The notes below the pieces were generated by a model, which saw only the letters and a list, made by a program, of their open reading frames with translations, made no database searches and was not told where the DNA came from. A stretch of DNA of 64,000 nucleotides. It comes from Trichomonas vaginalis G3 (lineage: Eukaryota > Parabasalia > Trichomonadida > Trichomonadidae). The stretch is taken from assembly GCF_026262505.1 (NCBI RefSeq), contig NC_067206.1, forward strand, positions 26,241,896 through 26,305,895, in the 5' to 3' direction. The translations under genes were made by a program, and so were the position numbers. Shown one piece after another: positions 9,226-21,026 of this stretch. Within the stretch, counting starts at the first letter, position 1. Every line of letters starts with the position of its first letter.

Positions 9226-12200
9226 TTAAATAAATGGCATACAACATCCATTTTCACAACATACAGCCTTAGTGTGTGCTCCTGTTAATGCAGTCTTACC
9301 GATTGTTAAGCGAGTCATTGACCCGTTTTTAAGTTGTAAATTAATATTCTGACCATCAAATATCGCTTTATCATTTATTATATCCAAATAATTTTTAGGT
9401 GTTAATTGTTTATTTTGTCGTAAACTAACACCTTTCATTTTTTGTGCAATCTTTTTAAAATCACTTCCATCAATTGAACCGTTGAATGATGTATAACACT
9501 TAGGACATAAAGCAACCATGTTATCACCTTGTTTCTCAATTGCTAAACCCAATAACTTCTTCTCATGTGCTTTTTCATCACTTATATTCTTTAATTTAGG
9601 TTTAAATTTCTCATCAAAACAGAAGAAATCAAATGGTGCGAATTTGAAAATGTTTTTATCATAAAATTGTTTATCGGTTACAATTGCTTGAAATGCTTGA
9701 GTGTTAGGAAGATTTGGGTCGCCAGCGATTGCCCAATAAGATGAATCAGTATCACCTTCAATGAAATGAAAACGATTAACATTCATGCATTTATACATAA
9801 AATCATAAATGAAAACCAAATACCAGTATTTTGCGTTATCTAAAGTGAAGAATGCCTCTTGTAAACATGTATCACATCTATAAAATCTATCTTTAAGCAT
9901 CACTTGATATGTATCCTCACCTATTTCTCTTATGTTTTTAAACTTATTTGACATACATGCAACGCGTGCCTTCTGTGCATTCATTATTTTAGTCTTTGCG
10001 TAATTTTGTGTATTCATTGCATCGTAACCATATGATCCATTAAGTGAAATCTTGCAAAATAAACTTTTTCCTTTATTTCCTTCTAATTCAGCCTTTTGTC
10101 TTTCGTTCATAAATTTGTTCGCAAATTCATTAAAACAAGTGTTTTTAGTAAATGTTAAAATTGATTGAATGTCATCAATGATAAAATGAAATCTGTCTAT
10201 TAGATACCAAAGATAATAAGAAGAAAATGGTTGATATTGGTTGTGTGTTGATGCTAACTGAGTTAATTTCCTCTGTTTCTGGTCAACCGGTAGATTGTTT
10301 GATTTCATGTAATTATACATAAAACTGCCAATTGTTTTTTCATCTGTGATAATATCTAAGTTTCTTATTATCGGTAAAAAGTTTATGTAATCATTAATGT
10401 ATTTTTCATCAATGTGACCCTTTACTTCAGCCACGAATAAAGTATTTTTCTTCTTAATTATTCCCAGTGCTTTTGCTTTCTTTGTTGCTGTATCACAAAT
10501 GATAACACCATTCAATCTTCCCGGCATATACATTTTATGGTCAGTATATTGAATGAAATCATGAGGATTAGATGAAAATGATGAAGGATATAATGAATTA
10601 AAATCAACACCAACGAAATGAGTCATAATGTTGGTGGTGTCCTCATTTGATACAGTTTTAGTTTCTGGATTATATGCAAGTTTATTAATGTGCGTGATTC
10701 CTTTAAGATTTACTCTATGTTGAACATTTGATAAACCACCAGTAATTCCATTACGGAGAATGTGATAAGCTTCAACTGAATCTAAAGTCATTGGTAAATT
10801 ATTTTTTAATGCGTAATTTCTTAAATTGATTCTTAAACGTTGAACATCTTCATCTTTATTTGATTTCACGACATTGCAATAACAACACATTAACTGACAA
10901 TTTTCTTTGGTATGTGGTTTTTCATTATCGATTCTATCCAATGTTGGTTTATTTGCATATGTAAACGCTTTACCACACATTTTGCATTTAGATGAAAGGA
11001 TTAAATCGTGATAGTATTGAAAATCATCCATTGAAACATTATTTTTAGTATCCCTTTCTGCTTTTTCATCTTGTTTCTTATATGATTCAATTTTATATTT
11101 CCAATACTTTTTCGTTAATTCAAAACTTGATTCTATCTCTTCCTCAGGATATTTTTCATTAGGATTAAAGTCTTTATATGCTAAAGCGTAACGAATCATT
11201 GAAGCATTCGATGATAAAGAAAGATTATGAAGCATATCAATTTTATAAACAAATGTTTCTTCAATAATTTTATCGATTGGGTCAATCATAATTTCAACAT
11301 CTTTATTGCAATAATGAATAAAATATTCTAATCTATTCTTAAAATTTTTAGCATCATTGAGATATATTTGATAATCACTATCTGATATAGTTTCTTGAGT
11401 TAATGCTGAATAAAATGAATCTTGAGTGAATGGTTCCTCTTTATATAATTCTTCTTCGTAATTCTCCCATGTGATGAATTGATAAGGGAAAAAGGATTTA
11501 ACACGTGATTTATTGTTTCCGAAATCTTGAGTGAATTGGTCTAATGTTCCACCCGCTATATAATTTCTGATGTCAATAAATCTCAATTCATATGGAACGT
11601 TTGTTTTCTTTACAATGATTTGCTTAAATTGTGAAGATGAACCCAGCATTGATTTTATTTTCAATTTTGCAGTGTTTAAATCACGAAGAATTAAATTTAA
11701 ATCAAACTTTCCCGAATTAAAACCTATGATATTCACTTTATTAAATTCCTCATCTAGAAGTTCTTTAAATGCTTCCTTCTGTTTTTCATTTAATGTATGG
11801 ACAAAGTCCCAGCCGTTTGCGACTTCAATAATTCATTGTATTGACTCATATTTGATTCAACAACTAATGAACAGGTTGAAAATAAAAACTCAATCCAATC
11901 AGAAATAAAAGAATCACTCGAAGTTAAGCAAAAATTCCTCGTATATGTTTTATCGTTTAATTTAACCGTTGATGATACCATGAATGGTTTTAAGTAAGCA
12001 TTCAAAGTTGCACACTCAGAAAGTTGTAATTCTTCTTTAGTCTCTAATGTTTCAAAGTCAAAAGTAATATAATATCTTGTTGGTTTATAATATTTCTGCA
12101 AATTGTGAGCTAATAACCACTGATATATCTTCTGTTTCGTAATATGTGGTGCATATGGTTGCTGGGTATTTTGCAACTGAACGTCTTGAATTAATCTTCC

Positions 12201-12689
12201 ATTATTTTCTTTACATTTCTCACAATGCTTTAAAAATCTTCTTTGGTTTTTCCTTTCTGGATCATCACGGATAGAATAAACTTCTTCTTTACAATATGGA
12301 CAAACTTTATAGCCGTGAGTGCTTCAACATCTGTTATTCTGTCAGCGTGAAGTTTTCCACATGGATCTGTGTTAATAAAATATTTACTGTTTCAATTCTG
12401 GATCTATCATTATTGATTCCACTAATGGAAAGTCTACCTTATTTATGTCCACGTCTTCTGGTTGAGGATCACAATAATAGAAATCAATATTAACATTTAA
12501 CATTCTCGCTAATCTCTCACTTTCTGATGAAATGTCAAACCCTTCATATGCATCTATTGCTTCATTTAAATAGCTTCTACGAGTTTTAGGATTAGCACCA
12601 TCAGGAATGTTATAGAAGCGTTTAAATAACCTTCTACCTTCTGCTCTAATTTGATTATCATTCATTTTAGCTGTTCCGTTTTTGTTCAT
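9226..12689 (-). pseudogene. Protein-primed family B DNA polymerase, broken
   Basis: All family B landmarks are present: exonuclease ITFDFETLE and FNSGKFDLNL, motif A DFNSLYPSSF, motif B KISLNGSYGY and motif C EGDTDSSYW. At about 1150 codons it fits Polinton polymerases, which prime replication from a terminal protein. Two additions stand out. Near the N-terminus there is a cysteine pair region (CPYC ... HCEKC). Between exonuclease and polymerase domains lies an HNH-like zinc module: CKMCGKAF, then LDRIDNEKPHTKENCQLM and CCYCN. The C-terminus has CPKC and CCENGCC. The start follows a TTTTTTATTCTTACATAA leader. The gene is broken by about three changes. Confidence 0.9.
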
Positions 12690-12738
12690 TTATGTAAGAA
12701 TAAAAAATTAAAAAATAAATAAAAATAAAGTTTATTTT

Positions 12739-13844
12739 TTAAAGCCCATAAAATGAATTAAGAACACATAAATTTTTATCATCTGCGACGTGACGAATAC
12801 ATTTTAATTTACTCAAGAATGCGTACCCTGATACATTAAATCTAATTCCTGTCTTATTTAATTTCACAACTTTGAAAAGGAATGTATGAATAGCTATAAA
12901 ATGATGAGAAGATGTTTTATGGGTTGCTTCCATTTTTTCTGAAATAAATGAATAAATATAATGCTTATAAGTTTTCATATCTTTTATATTCTTAATAACG
13001 AATGGTATAGACCTTTCCACTTCGTCTTCCTTCGGTGCTGTTCTTTCATATGAAACATTTTGGTATCTTCAATAATGAAACCACAATCACACAAAATTTT
13101 ATAGGTTCCAATGGTTTCTTTTGATATTTTATCTAATAAATCAAAAACTTTATCAACACCTGTGCATTTATTTAAATAATAATTTGTGTAAATATCATGA
13201 TCTTCTTTCTTAATCGTATTAGTTGCATATGTCACGTTTTTAAGAGCTTTTTTGAATTTTTCGGAATCTAAAGGTGGTGAAAGCAGGATACAGGGGTATT
13301 TTTCATTATCAATAAATTGTAACTTATGTTTACGTATAAATTTAGTACCTTCTTCTGAAAGTGTTTCGTCTATTTCACCATCTAATAAATTTTGTGTTGA
13401 TTCTGAGACATAAGTTTTATATCTTTCTTCATGAGATTTCTGAACTTCTGATTCTGAAGCTGGGATATTCATTAAACCCTCTACTTCATTTTCATTATAT
13501 TTTTCAACTTCTCTTAATTCCTTAATTTTTTCATCTATTTCATCTCTTATTTTTTCCAGTCTTTCAATTTCATCATATTCATCATCTTTAATCCGTTCTT
13601 CATAATATTCAGGGAAAACATCAGGTTCTTTAGGTTTTTCTTCTTCAGATGTGGGATATAAGAAATTTATAACATCATCTTTATTCATTTTTCCATCATA
13701 ATCTAAATCATTTAATAACTCCGCGAATTTTTTACAATTTCTTAAATAATATTTATCAACTTCATAACACAACTCCTCTAATATATCCTTTATTTCCTCG
13801 TTTGTGAATCCCAATTTTTTAACATCGTTAGTTTTGACACTCAT
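12739..13844 (-). pseudogene. Unknown acidic protein with zinc-finger-like motif, broken
   Basis: Not recognised. The N-terminal 80 residues include NDLDYDGKMNKDD, which resembles a calcium-binding EF-hand loop (D-x-D-x-K/x-x-D). A strongly acidic and lysine-rich coiled-coil region follows (YDEIERLEKIRDEIDEKIKE). Near residue 260 is CDCGFIIEDTKMFHMKEQH, with the spacing of a single Cys2-His2 zinc finger. The C-terminal part is beta-rich. The start has the leader AATTCGTAAGAA before ATG, nearly identical to that of the small gene at 7538. As the first minus-strand gene it could be transcribed with the polymerase. The gene is broken. Confidence 0.5.
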
Positions 13845-13997
13845 TTCTTACGAATTAAAAAAAATAAATTATTCAAAAATGTAAGACATTAATTTTTAAA
13901 GTTTATTTTTTATTCATGAAAATAATTATTTCTAATTTCTTTTACTCGTTTATGAGGTCTTTGATTATGACTCCATTATATTTATACCTCCTTTCAT

Positions 13998-14105
13998 ACC
14001 TGTTGTCAAAATGTCATGTTGTCTCATTTTTTCAGAGAAGTTAATTAACCGAGTGACACATGGTGACGTAGTGACACCTTCAGTTCTTCAAAAATAATTA
14101 ATTAA
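13998..14105 (+). repeat. 100-bp intergenic repeat of Polinton A, copy 4, near right edge
   Basis: Same repeat as at 6884-7130, direct orientation, beginning TGTTGTCAAAATGTCATG and ending CTTCAAAAATAATTAAT, with a single C-to-T difference in the GACACCTTCAG part. As copy 1 is inverted and this is the outermost copy, it may sit close to the end of Polinton A, but no target duplication was found to prove it. Confidence 0.8.
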
Positions 14106-14844
14106 TCGCGGAATATCTGACATCATCTATATATAGCTTCTTTTATAAAAGATAAAATAAATTATTTTAAAATTAATGTGTTTATTTCATTATGTATGGG
14201 CTGAGTGTAAATGTCTTACAATTTTTTAAATCTTGATTTATTCAAAAACGTAAGAATAAAAACCGTAAGAATCATACATTTTTTACTTCATATGTTAAAA
14301 AAAATGATACAAAATCGCTCGATATTGCATGAATTCTTACGTTTACAAAAAAAGTCACACAACCCGTCATATCATACTACTTTGATTTTTTACATGAATG
14401 CTTTGGAATTTACTTGAAACACATCCTATTTTATATGAAAGTGCAGACATATTTCTATCTATATAGATTTAATGAGCTCGTAATATTCAACATTATCTTG
14501 GATATATCCTTTTTAAGAAAATCATCATCTGAACAATCCAAATTTTACATACTTGTCATTCAATGCTGTTATTGAATTTCATTTTGAATACTTGTTAGGA
14601 ATTAGAAATATGAGTATCTCATCATGCGATTTCATATATAACAATCAGCATATTTCATACAATCAGTCAATGTAACTATGGTCTGGGGACATAAAATTGA
14701 AGACTTGTTTTTTTGATTGGACTCAGATTCAAAAGTAATCAAAATAATTAAAATTTTCTGATAAAAGTGATACTTTATAATAATATTTCATGCTTTTAAT
14801 CATAAACCGAAGCGAAACGTCATAAAATTTTTATCTCAAAAATT
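14106..14844. other. AT-rich intergenic DNA between Polinton A and the host gene
   Basis: No convincing gene. A 68-codon frame near 14211 is low-complexity and has no leader or homology. An inverted pair (ATGTAAGACATT near 13880 and AATGTCTTAC near 14211) brackets the proposed element edge. The last 30 bases hold the likely promoter of the following gene. Confidence 0.6.
14818..14826 (+). promoter_or_regulatory. Trichomonad-type initiator of the 1622-residue gene
   Basis: The sequence CGTCATAAA contains TCATA, which fits the trichomonad initiator TCA(+1)-pyrimidine-A/T. The predicted first base, the A at 14822, lies 23 bases before the ATG, in the short-leader range usual for these protists. 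No such initiator precedes most Polinton genes in this window. Confidence 0.45.
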
Positions 14845-17800
14845 ATGAGGGCGATCGAATCTGCGAAAGATCTCTGTGAGCAGTGGGCCGCCGTTGGTTT
14901 TCTTATCATGAATAAGGATGCCAACATGTCTTCTTCCAAATTAAAGGGAAATATGGTTCGCCTTAACTTCAGACTTCGTGGTTTAGACCAGCATGTCAAC
15001 AACATTCTTGATAAATATATAACAATGAATGCTGATGATATCAGACTTTATTTGGAATGTATTCAGCGCTTAATTGAAACTATTACAAACGAAAATACAA
15101 TTGATACTATTTTTGAAAACACAATTGAGTGTTTATACGAAGCCGCTGTTGTTGCAACAATGGTACTCACCGAAAAGAATGAATTACATGAAAGAACGTT
15201 AATTACTACTGAAGTTCAGTTTCCAGACATATTTTTCACATATATCGAAGAAGCTCTTGGTTGGATTTTGAAAGTATTGAAGAAAATCGATTTCCATAAT
15301 TACACAAAACTTAAAGTTAGAGTACAACGCATTTTATTCGATTTCTTAATCCATGATCCAAAGAATGTCAACGTCAGAAACGAAGGAAAAATACTTTCTC
15401 TTATTTCATACCAATCAGAATGGAGTAACGGCATTGGAGAAAGAATTAAACAAATTTACAACCAATCTTCAAAGAAAGATGCATCTAAGCGTGTTATTCT
15501 CTTACTCCTCACAAATGTCGAACATTTACGCTATGATTTTACAGTTGTTGCAAACAGAGCTACAATTATGAATGAATTAATCGAATGGGCCAACTTTACA
15601 CTCAAAATCAGCGACGAAGACATCAGTTTACAGATGATCTCCTTCACCATTGGCTCAATGATGGCCTGCAAATGGGATCCTACGCTTCCACAAGATCAAC
15701 CAACCAGAGAAATGTTCAAACGCTTGATTGAGACCACATTTAAGCTCGTAAAAAGCAACAAATACGAACCGATGTATCTTGACATCGCTGCTCGTTCAGT
15801 TTCTCTGTTGAATATCAGTTTATTCGATTCATACTGGAAGAAACTCTCCGCTTTGATCGCAGAACACGTCAAGAAACAAGCTTCTCCAGAAACATTCAAG
15901 TCTCTTGCATTAATTGTTAAATTATTCTGCGGCAATTTTATAAATGGCGAACAACTCATGCGTTTCATCACAGAAATCATCTATGAGAAGAACAAACCAT
16001 ATGTTCTCAAACAAAAGTTTGAAAGCAAGGAAGATTTCATCAGAGATTTCTTTGTTTCTTTTTCAGAGGTCGAACCAAACATTGTTTGCAACTACATCAA
16101 CGGACTACAGAAACTCGTTACACAATCCAACGAATTAGGCCCAAGAACTCAATATATGCTCGAAATTATGTCGAATATTAAGACAAACGACGATGCTTTG
16201 ACCAAATCACTTTTGGCACCAATAGAAAGCAAACTCGAGCTATACTTGAACATCGCAACTCCTCCAGGCATCATAAAGTCCTCTTTACCTTTAATTGTTC
16301 CAATGTGGACTTTAATTCCACGTTCCAGACCAGGAATCTCCCAATCCGTACAGAATTTGATCGCCCATTTGGATCCAACAGTTCAAACAGCCTGTTTCCG
16401 TGTTTTTGTTGAGATGATGTCGAAAGCACCAGCTGCAGACTTCCCAGTTAACGTTGCTTTCAACATGCCGAGTGCTATTTTCAGACAACTCAGTCCAAAC
16501 CTTCCAACAAATATGTTTTTGACACAAGGAAAGATGCTTTTGGACTTTTTGGTCGCAATTACGAACATTTTCCACAACAAACCAGGCGAAACATACGTAG
16601 AATGGGAAACATTAGTTTCTAAACTCGATATCGCATTGTTCCCATTCTTATTCTCCACGGAACCATTAGTTATAAGACTTGTCAGAAACATTTATTCGAC
16701 AATTGCTCCAGAAGTCACTTTTTATTGTGTTGCAACATGGCTTTCTAATAACAGAGGAAGGTCATTATTCAACACATTAAAATCAGCTGTTACTACACGT
16801 CCTGACTGGTTTGTTGTCATTACAAACAAAACGATCAATTTCTGGAGAATTTTGGCATCAAAATCTACTTTGGATGTTGATTTTTGTGTTAATTTGGCAA
16901 CAGCCCTTTTCACGATGATTACTCCTGAAGCTGAGAACTTACCTATATTCTTCATGGATGTTTTGGATATGATGTTGAAGCACATTGATTTCAAACGCCT
17001 TGAGAAACCATTTTCCAATTTAACTCCTTTAGTTTGGGACAAATTCTTCCATGAATTCAACAATTTCTATGGAAAGAACATCGATGAACAGAGGTTATTA
17101 TGTCTGCAGATACAAATGCTCTTCTGTTCCAACAGACATTTCATTAATTTCAACGTAGAAGAAAGAGAAAGTTTCTACACAACACTCAAAAACTACGTGA
17201 TTTCGAAGAGAGCGAGATTTGAAAGAGAAATTCCATTCGAAATCATTTCCCTTCAAATCTGTTCAACAATTATCAGAGTTGACAAGACAATTCTTCCAAA
17301 ACTATGTGAAGAAATCGGTGGAGAAAGCGAATTACTCAAGAAAATGATGACGAGAATCAATCCGAAAGAAATTTTCGTTGTAAATGCAAACAGAATATTC
17401 GCACACCTTGATTTCTTTGCTGCTGTTTTGTCACAGATCAAAGTCAATTCCAATGATGTTTCCCTTGTTTTGAGTTATCTATTGACAATCGCTGATAAGT
17501 CAATTGAATACTCAGAACTCTTAGACGTCATCGCAGACTGCATCAATCAAATGTTCACGATGAATGACGAATCAAGAACATTGATTATCCATACAAGTAT
17601 TTCATTCAAGAACACATTGTTGAATGAAATTGGCAAAGCGATTATGTTGAATGCCAAATCAGAACAAGCTATTACAGACAGGAAACAATTAACTGATGAA
17701 TTAGTACTTGCAACTTCTTTGTTTAGTTCTAGTTCTTCTGTTTCTCACATTGTTGGTTTGAATTTGGCAAAAAGCGCTTTAGAAAAATTGGCAAAAGGTG

Positions 17801-19713
17801 ATGAAGAATACACATCAACATTCGAAAATCCTTTGTTCTCTTACAATCCACATTGTGAAGAAATGGTTTGGAAATTGATTGATAAATACTTGGGAGATGA
17901 AGAAATGGAAGAATTCATCACTCTTTTATCCAATATTTCTTCAAATATTCCAAGAAGATCTCAACAACCTGTTGTTACAATGAAAGCTCTTGAATTCTTC
18001 AATGAACCGAAATTGGAACACTTCACTTCCATTTATTCTTATTTGGCATCAAATGATTTCAGTGATTTCAACCAATTCGTTCCAATTTTGAATCATTGCG
18101 ACCAACTCTTCGCAAATCAAATCGAAAACATCGAAGACATATTGAACATTTTGATGAAATCAGCTGGAACATCACAAAGCCACTTAAATGCCACTGTTTA
18201 CATGTTCCATTCCGCTTTCCAGAGCCATCCAGAAGAAGTCAGTGATTTCATCAAACAAAAATTTACTTTCTTGGATCATTTGAATAACCCACAAACATGG
18301 CAGAGAATCCATGAAGAAATCAACTCTTTCGCAAGAGGAACAGCAATTCTTTCATACATTTTAGCAAGAAACAATGATAAAGAACTCACAAAGAAACTCT
18401 TCGGAAACTATGCACCGCAATTATTATTGTATGCATTGCATATTTTCGAGTTGAAAGAGTTCAGAATGTCATTGTTCCCTCCACTTTTATTGTCTTTGTT
18501 GCACTCTTTCAGTCCATCAAGACAATTGCTGATTTTCAGGAACAACAACGCTTTGGATTTGTCTCCTGCTCAATGCCAGTTTGCCAACGACATCATCGAA
18601 GAATTCGATCCAGAAAGCGCTAAAGAATTCCGCAGAATCATCATTCCTTCACGTGCTGATGGTCAAGAGATGAACTTGAATTTCGTCCACGCAATTTCAC
18701 CGAGATTTGGTGCTCACGACATTGCAATGTTATTGAGTGTCGTCGCAGAATACGCAACGAAAGACAATGTCGGAACAGTTCTTCGATTCCTTCCTGCTCT
18801 CGTTAACGCTCTTCCGAGTGTTGCTCCGCCAAAGACAATCGCGTATTTCATCATGTTCATGATCTCTTTCATGTTCGACAACGGTGATCCAAGAATTATT
18901 TTGTCATTTGCCGAAAATTTGCCAGTTTTGTCAGAATTATTAGAAAAATATGACAAGAAAGGTGAAGTGTCAAAAGAATTCACAGATCTTCTAAACGAGT
19001 CTGGCGGCAGCGATGTTATTTTGTCTGTTGTTTTAGAGCCATTGGCTTTAGCAGACAAATTAACAGGACCATTATATCCTGCATGTTTAGATTTCCTGAT
19101 TAACATCAACGGATACATTTCAAGCAATGACGAAAGGAATATTTCAACTGTTGACGCGATTATCATCATTCTCGACAGTTTGTGGAATATCTCAGGTGTT
19201 AAATCTCGTTTGTACAAAGCAAGAAAGACAGGATGGATGAACGGATGCCAATCAATCAATGATTTGGTTTCATTCATCACTGCAGCACTTCAAGATAAAG
19301 AAGACATGAAGTGCGTTTGCCAGTTCTTACTGAGATTGACATCAAATATGGTTATTCAGGATGATAAGTTCAGATTGAACACTGTCAACTTGTTCTCCAG
19401 ATTCGTTGAAGATATCGAAATCATCGCTTCTATGGAGAATGTCGGAGAGTTCTTGTTGGTTTCTTCTGTTTGCTCTGATGAAGTAATTTCCCTCAAATAC
19501 GCAGGATTACTCGGCCAACTCATCAACCAAGAAAGAAAAATCTCTAAGAAGTCGAGAGATATCATTTCAATTATGGGTCCAACACTTGTCCACAACGACG
19601 AAGAATCAATGACAATAGTTAGATCTATTTCTCCTGATTTCTATCCAGCTCTTTCTGTTGTTGCAAGACCTCCTGTTTTGTCCTCATTCATCGACAAACT
19701 CGTCTTCAATTAA
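14845..19713 (+). CDS. Large helical-repeat-like host protein (1622 residues)
   Basis: A single unbroken frame without introns. The product is leucine-, phenylalanine- and asparagine-rich and built almost wholly of amphipathic helices 15-20 residues long (for example IRLYLECIQRLIETITN, EALGWILKVLKKIDF, ITPEAENLPIFFMDVLDMML), the look of a HEAT/ARM-type scaffold. There is no signal peptide, membrane segment or enzyme motif. Very large HEAT-like proteins of eukaryotes (Furry/cell-morphogenesis type, NF1-type scaffolds, adaptor proteins) are possible relatives, but I cannot choose between them. Codon use is more GC-balanced than in the neighbouring elements, as for an expressed host gene. Its 3' end is duplicated at 21127 and, decayed, near 47127, so paralogues exist. 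Confidence 0.9.
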   Translation: MRAIESAKDLCEQWAAVGFLIMNKDANMSSSKLKGNMVRLNFRLRGLDQHVNNILDKYITMNADDIRLYLECIQRLIETITNENTIDTIFENTIECLYEAAVVATMVLTEKNELHERTLITTEVQFPDIFFTYIEEALGWILKVLKKIDFHNYTKLKVRVQRILFDFLIHDPKNVNVRNEGKILSLISYQSEWSNGIGERIKQIYNQSSKKDASKRVILLLLTNVEHLRYDFTVVANRATIMNELIEWANFTLKISDEDISLQMISFTIGSMMACKWDPTLPQDQPTREMFKRLIETTFKLVKSNKYEPMYLDIAARSVSLLNISLFDSYWKKLSALIAEHVKKQASPETFKSLALIVKLFCGNFINGEQLMRFITEIIYEKNKPYVLKQKFESKEDFIRDFFVSFSEVEPNIVCNYINGLQKLVTQSNELGPRTQYMLEIMSNIKTNDDALTKSLLAPIESKLELYLNIATPPGIIKSSLPLIVPMWTLIPRSRPGISQSVQNLIAHLDPTVQTACFRVFVEMMSKAPAADFPVNVAFNMPSAIFRQLSPNLPTNMFLTQGKMLLDFLVAITNIFHNKPGETYVEWETLVSKLDIALFPFLFSTEPLVIRLVRNIYSTIAPEVTFYCVATWLSNNRGRSLFNTLKSAVTTRPDWFVVITNKTINFWRILASKSTLDVDFCVNLATALFTMITPEAENLPIFFMDVLDMMLKHIDFKRLEKPFSNLTPLVWDKFFHEFNNFYGKNIDEQRLLCLQIQMLFCSNRHFINFNVEERESFYTTLKNYVISKRARFEREIPFEIISLQICSTIIRVDKTILPKLCEEIGGESELLKKMMTRINPKEIFVVNANRIFAHLDFFAAVLSQIKVNSNDVSLVLSYLLTIADKSIEYSELLDVIADCINQMFTMNDESRTLIIHTSISFKNTLLNEIGKAIMLNAKSEQAITDRKQLTDELVLATSLFSSSSSVSHIVGLNLAKSALEKLAKGDEEYTSTFENPLFSYNPHCEEMVWKLIDKYLGDEEMEEFITLLSNISSNIPRRSQQPVVTMKALEFFNEPKLEHFTSIYSYLASNDFSDFNQFVPILNHCDQLFANQIENIEDILNILMKSAGTSQSHLNATVYMFHSAFQSHPEEVSDFIKQKFTFLDHLNNPQTWQRIHEEINSFARGTAILSYILARNNDKELTKKLFGNYAPQLLLYALHIFELKEFRMSLFPPLLLSLLHSFSPSRQLLIFRNNNALDLSPAQCQFANDIIEEFDPESAKEFRRIIIPSRADGQEMNLNFVHAISPRFGAHDIAMLLSVVAEYATKDNVGTVLRFLPALVNALPSVAPPKTIAYFIMFMISFMFDNGDPRIILSFAENLPVLSELLEKYDKKGEVSKEFTDLLNESGGSDVILSVVLEPLALADKLTGPLYPACLDFLININGYISSNDERNISTVDAIIIILDSLWNISGVKSRLYKARKTGWMNGCQSINDLVSFITAALQDKEDMKCVCQFLLRLTSNMVIQDDKFRLNTVNLFSRFVEDIEIIASMENVGEFLLVSSVCSDEVISLKYAGLLGQLINQERKISKKSRDIISIMGPTLVHNDEESMTIVRSISPDFYPALSVVARPPVLSSFIDKLVFN

Positions 19714-19895
19714 TTTTCATTTCAATTTTATTAAATCATTATTTTTTTATATAACATAGATTATTTTTATATATCTACTAGCAAATATAATGTTCAATTT
19801 TGTGAATGAAGCCTATAAATTTGATCAGTTTTATTAAATGTCACTTTTTAATTTTTTTTGTGATATTAATTTGAATTAATTTAAAACTTTAAAAT

Positions 19896-20525
19896 TTGTG
19901 TGATAGCTTAGTATTCACACTCAAAGGTAATTACTATATGCTTGGTACTGGCAATCGGGAAACTGATTGCAATGCTGATCCGAATCAACTTTGTGAAAAT
20001 TTAACTATCCAAAATCAATTAAATAACATTCCTATCACCCATATTGGTGATTATGCATTTAGATTTCGTAATCGATTAAAATTCATTTATATTCCTAATA
20101 CGATAATATTTCTAGGCTATGATTGTTTCGGATATATTTACACTTTAGAAAATGTAATATTTGAAGAAAGATCTAACACCTCGCTCGTATTTGATCAAGG
20201 TGTATTCTACAGAACTAATATGACATCGATCAGACTTCCTAATAAAATATTATCTGAACACGATTATGTTTTTAGTTTGTCAAAAATAAAAAATGTTATC
20301 TATTGCGGAATGAACAATGTATATGGCAGTTGGTTTTTGGAAATGTCTCCACCAATTATTTATGTTCATCCATTATACCCATATATGAATTTCGCGAATG
20401 TTACAAACCTGGTATTTTCCAAAGTGTGTGAAGTAAATGTTAAATGCAATTGTCCTTCTATGAATTACCCATCATGCTCATTTTATCGAATATCAATTCT
20501 ATTAAATGTTATTATTATTTCCTAA
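19896..20525 (+). pseudogene. BspA-like leucine-rich-repeat surface protein, 5'-truncated
   Basis: The product has repeats of the BspA/LRR_5 type: IGDYAFRFRNRLKFIYIPN, FLGYDCFGYIYTLENVIFEE and GVFYRTNMTSIRLPNKI. This family is greatly expanded on trichomonad cell surfaces. The reading frame is open from 19896, but the first ATG is at 19938, within what should be the mature domain (FTLKGNYY precedes it), and no signal peptide is present. Only about four repeats are seen, against ten or more in typical members. The protein ends after a cysteine-rich stretch with a short hydrophobic tail (ISILLNVIIIS), possibly a remnant membrane segment. Most likely a truncated, non-functional member; a short secreted protein is less likely. 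Confidence 0.65.
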
Positions 20526-21026
20526 CTTATATAATATTATAAGTTTTAACTATTATCTAGATTTAATAGTTAGGTTTGAATATAGAAAGGATGCGTTTAC
20601 ATAACTATTAATATTTACTAAACAACTTCTAATCTAACATGAACTACTGAAAATGATCTGCATTTTCGAAGAAAAGAACAACTCATGAATGTCTTCGAAG
20701 ATAAGAAGAAAACTAAATTCAAATACAGACAATCTTTGAATGCATGGAAATCAATTGTATTATGCTATTTCCTTAGAAGAAACGTTCTTAATAGTATAGG
20801 GTTTAACATGAATGAAATACTATATATTGAGCCAATTCTAAAGGAATAAGGAAGTGATTTAAAACCTAAAATTACATGATGATGAAGCATTTACTTTATA
20901 AAAGAATGTTATGTGATTGATTGACAGTTTGAATATTGGAATATCAAAAAAAAATTCATATAAGAAGTGAATTTTTTACAAAAGATTATTTCAGGAAATA
21001 GTACGATAATTGATGAGATTATAAAA
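20526..21026. other. Intergenic DNA without recognisable genes
   Basis: AT-rich DNA with no frame of interest on either strand. It leads into a patchwork of host gene tails that begins near 21027. Confidence 0.5.

Larger units (their letters stand above)
2461..14105. mobile_element. Polinton/Maverick A (right part), broken
   Basis: Fossil Polinton of a lineage different from B and C. Visible parts, left to right: minor-capsid-like gene, fibre gene, primase-helicase (all plus strand), then a small gene, integrase, an unknown gene, protein-primed DNA polymerase and another unknown gene (all minus). Four copies of a private 100-bp repeat lie between the blocks and at the right edge. No major capsid or packaging ATPase gene is seen, so the left part probably lies beyond the satellite, outside the window, or is lost. 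The right end is placed after the last 100-bp repeat; no terminal repeat or target duplication was recognised, so it is uncertain to a few hundred bases. Roughly ten breaks are spread over about five genes. It looks older than B but still easily read. Confidence 0.75.

Noticed and set aside
14211-14417. A 68-codon frame before the host gene
   Set aside because: Low-complexity, no leader, no homology.
16312-19595. Several antisense frames of 60-190 codons within the 1622-residue gene
   Set aside because: Shadows of a long coding frame; none has its own start signal or a recognisable domain.
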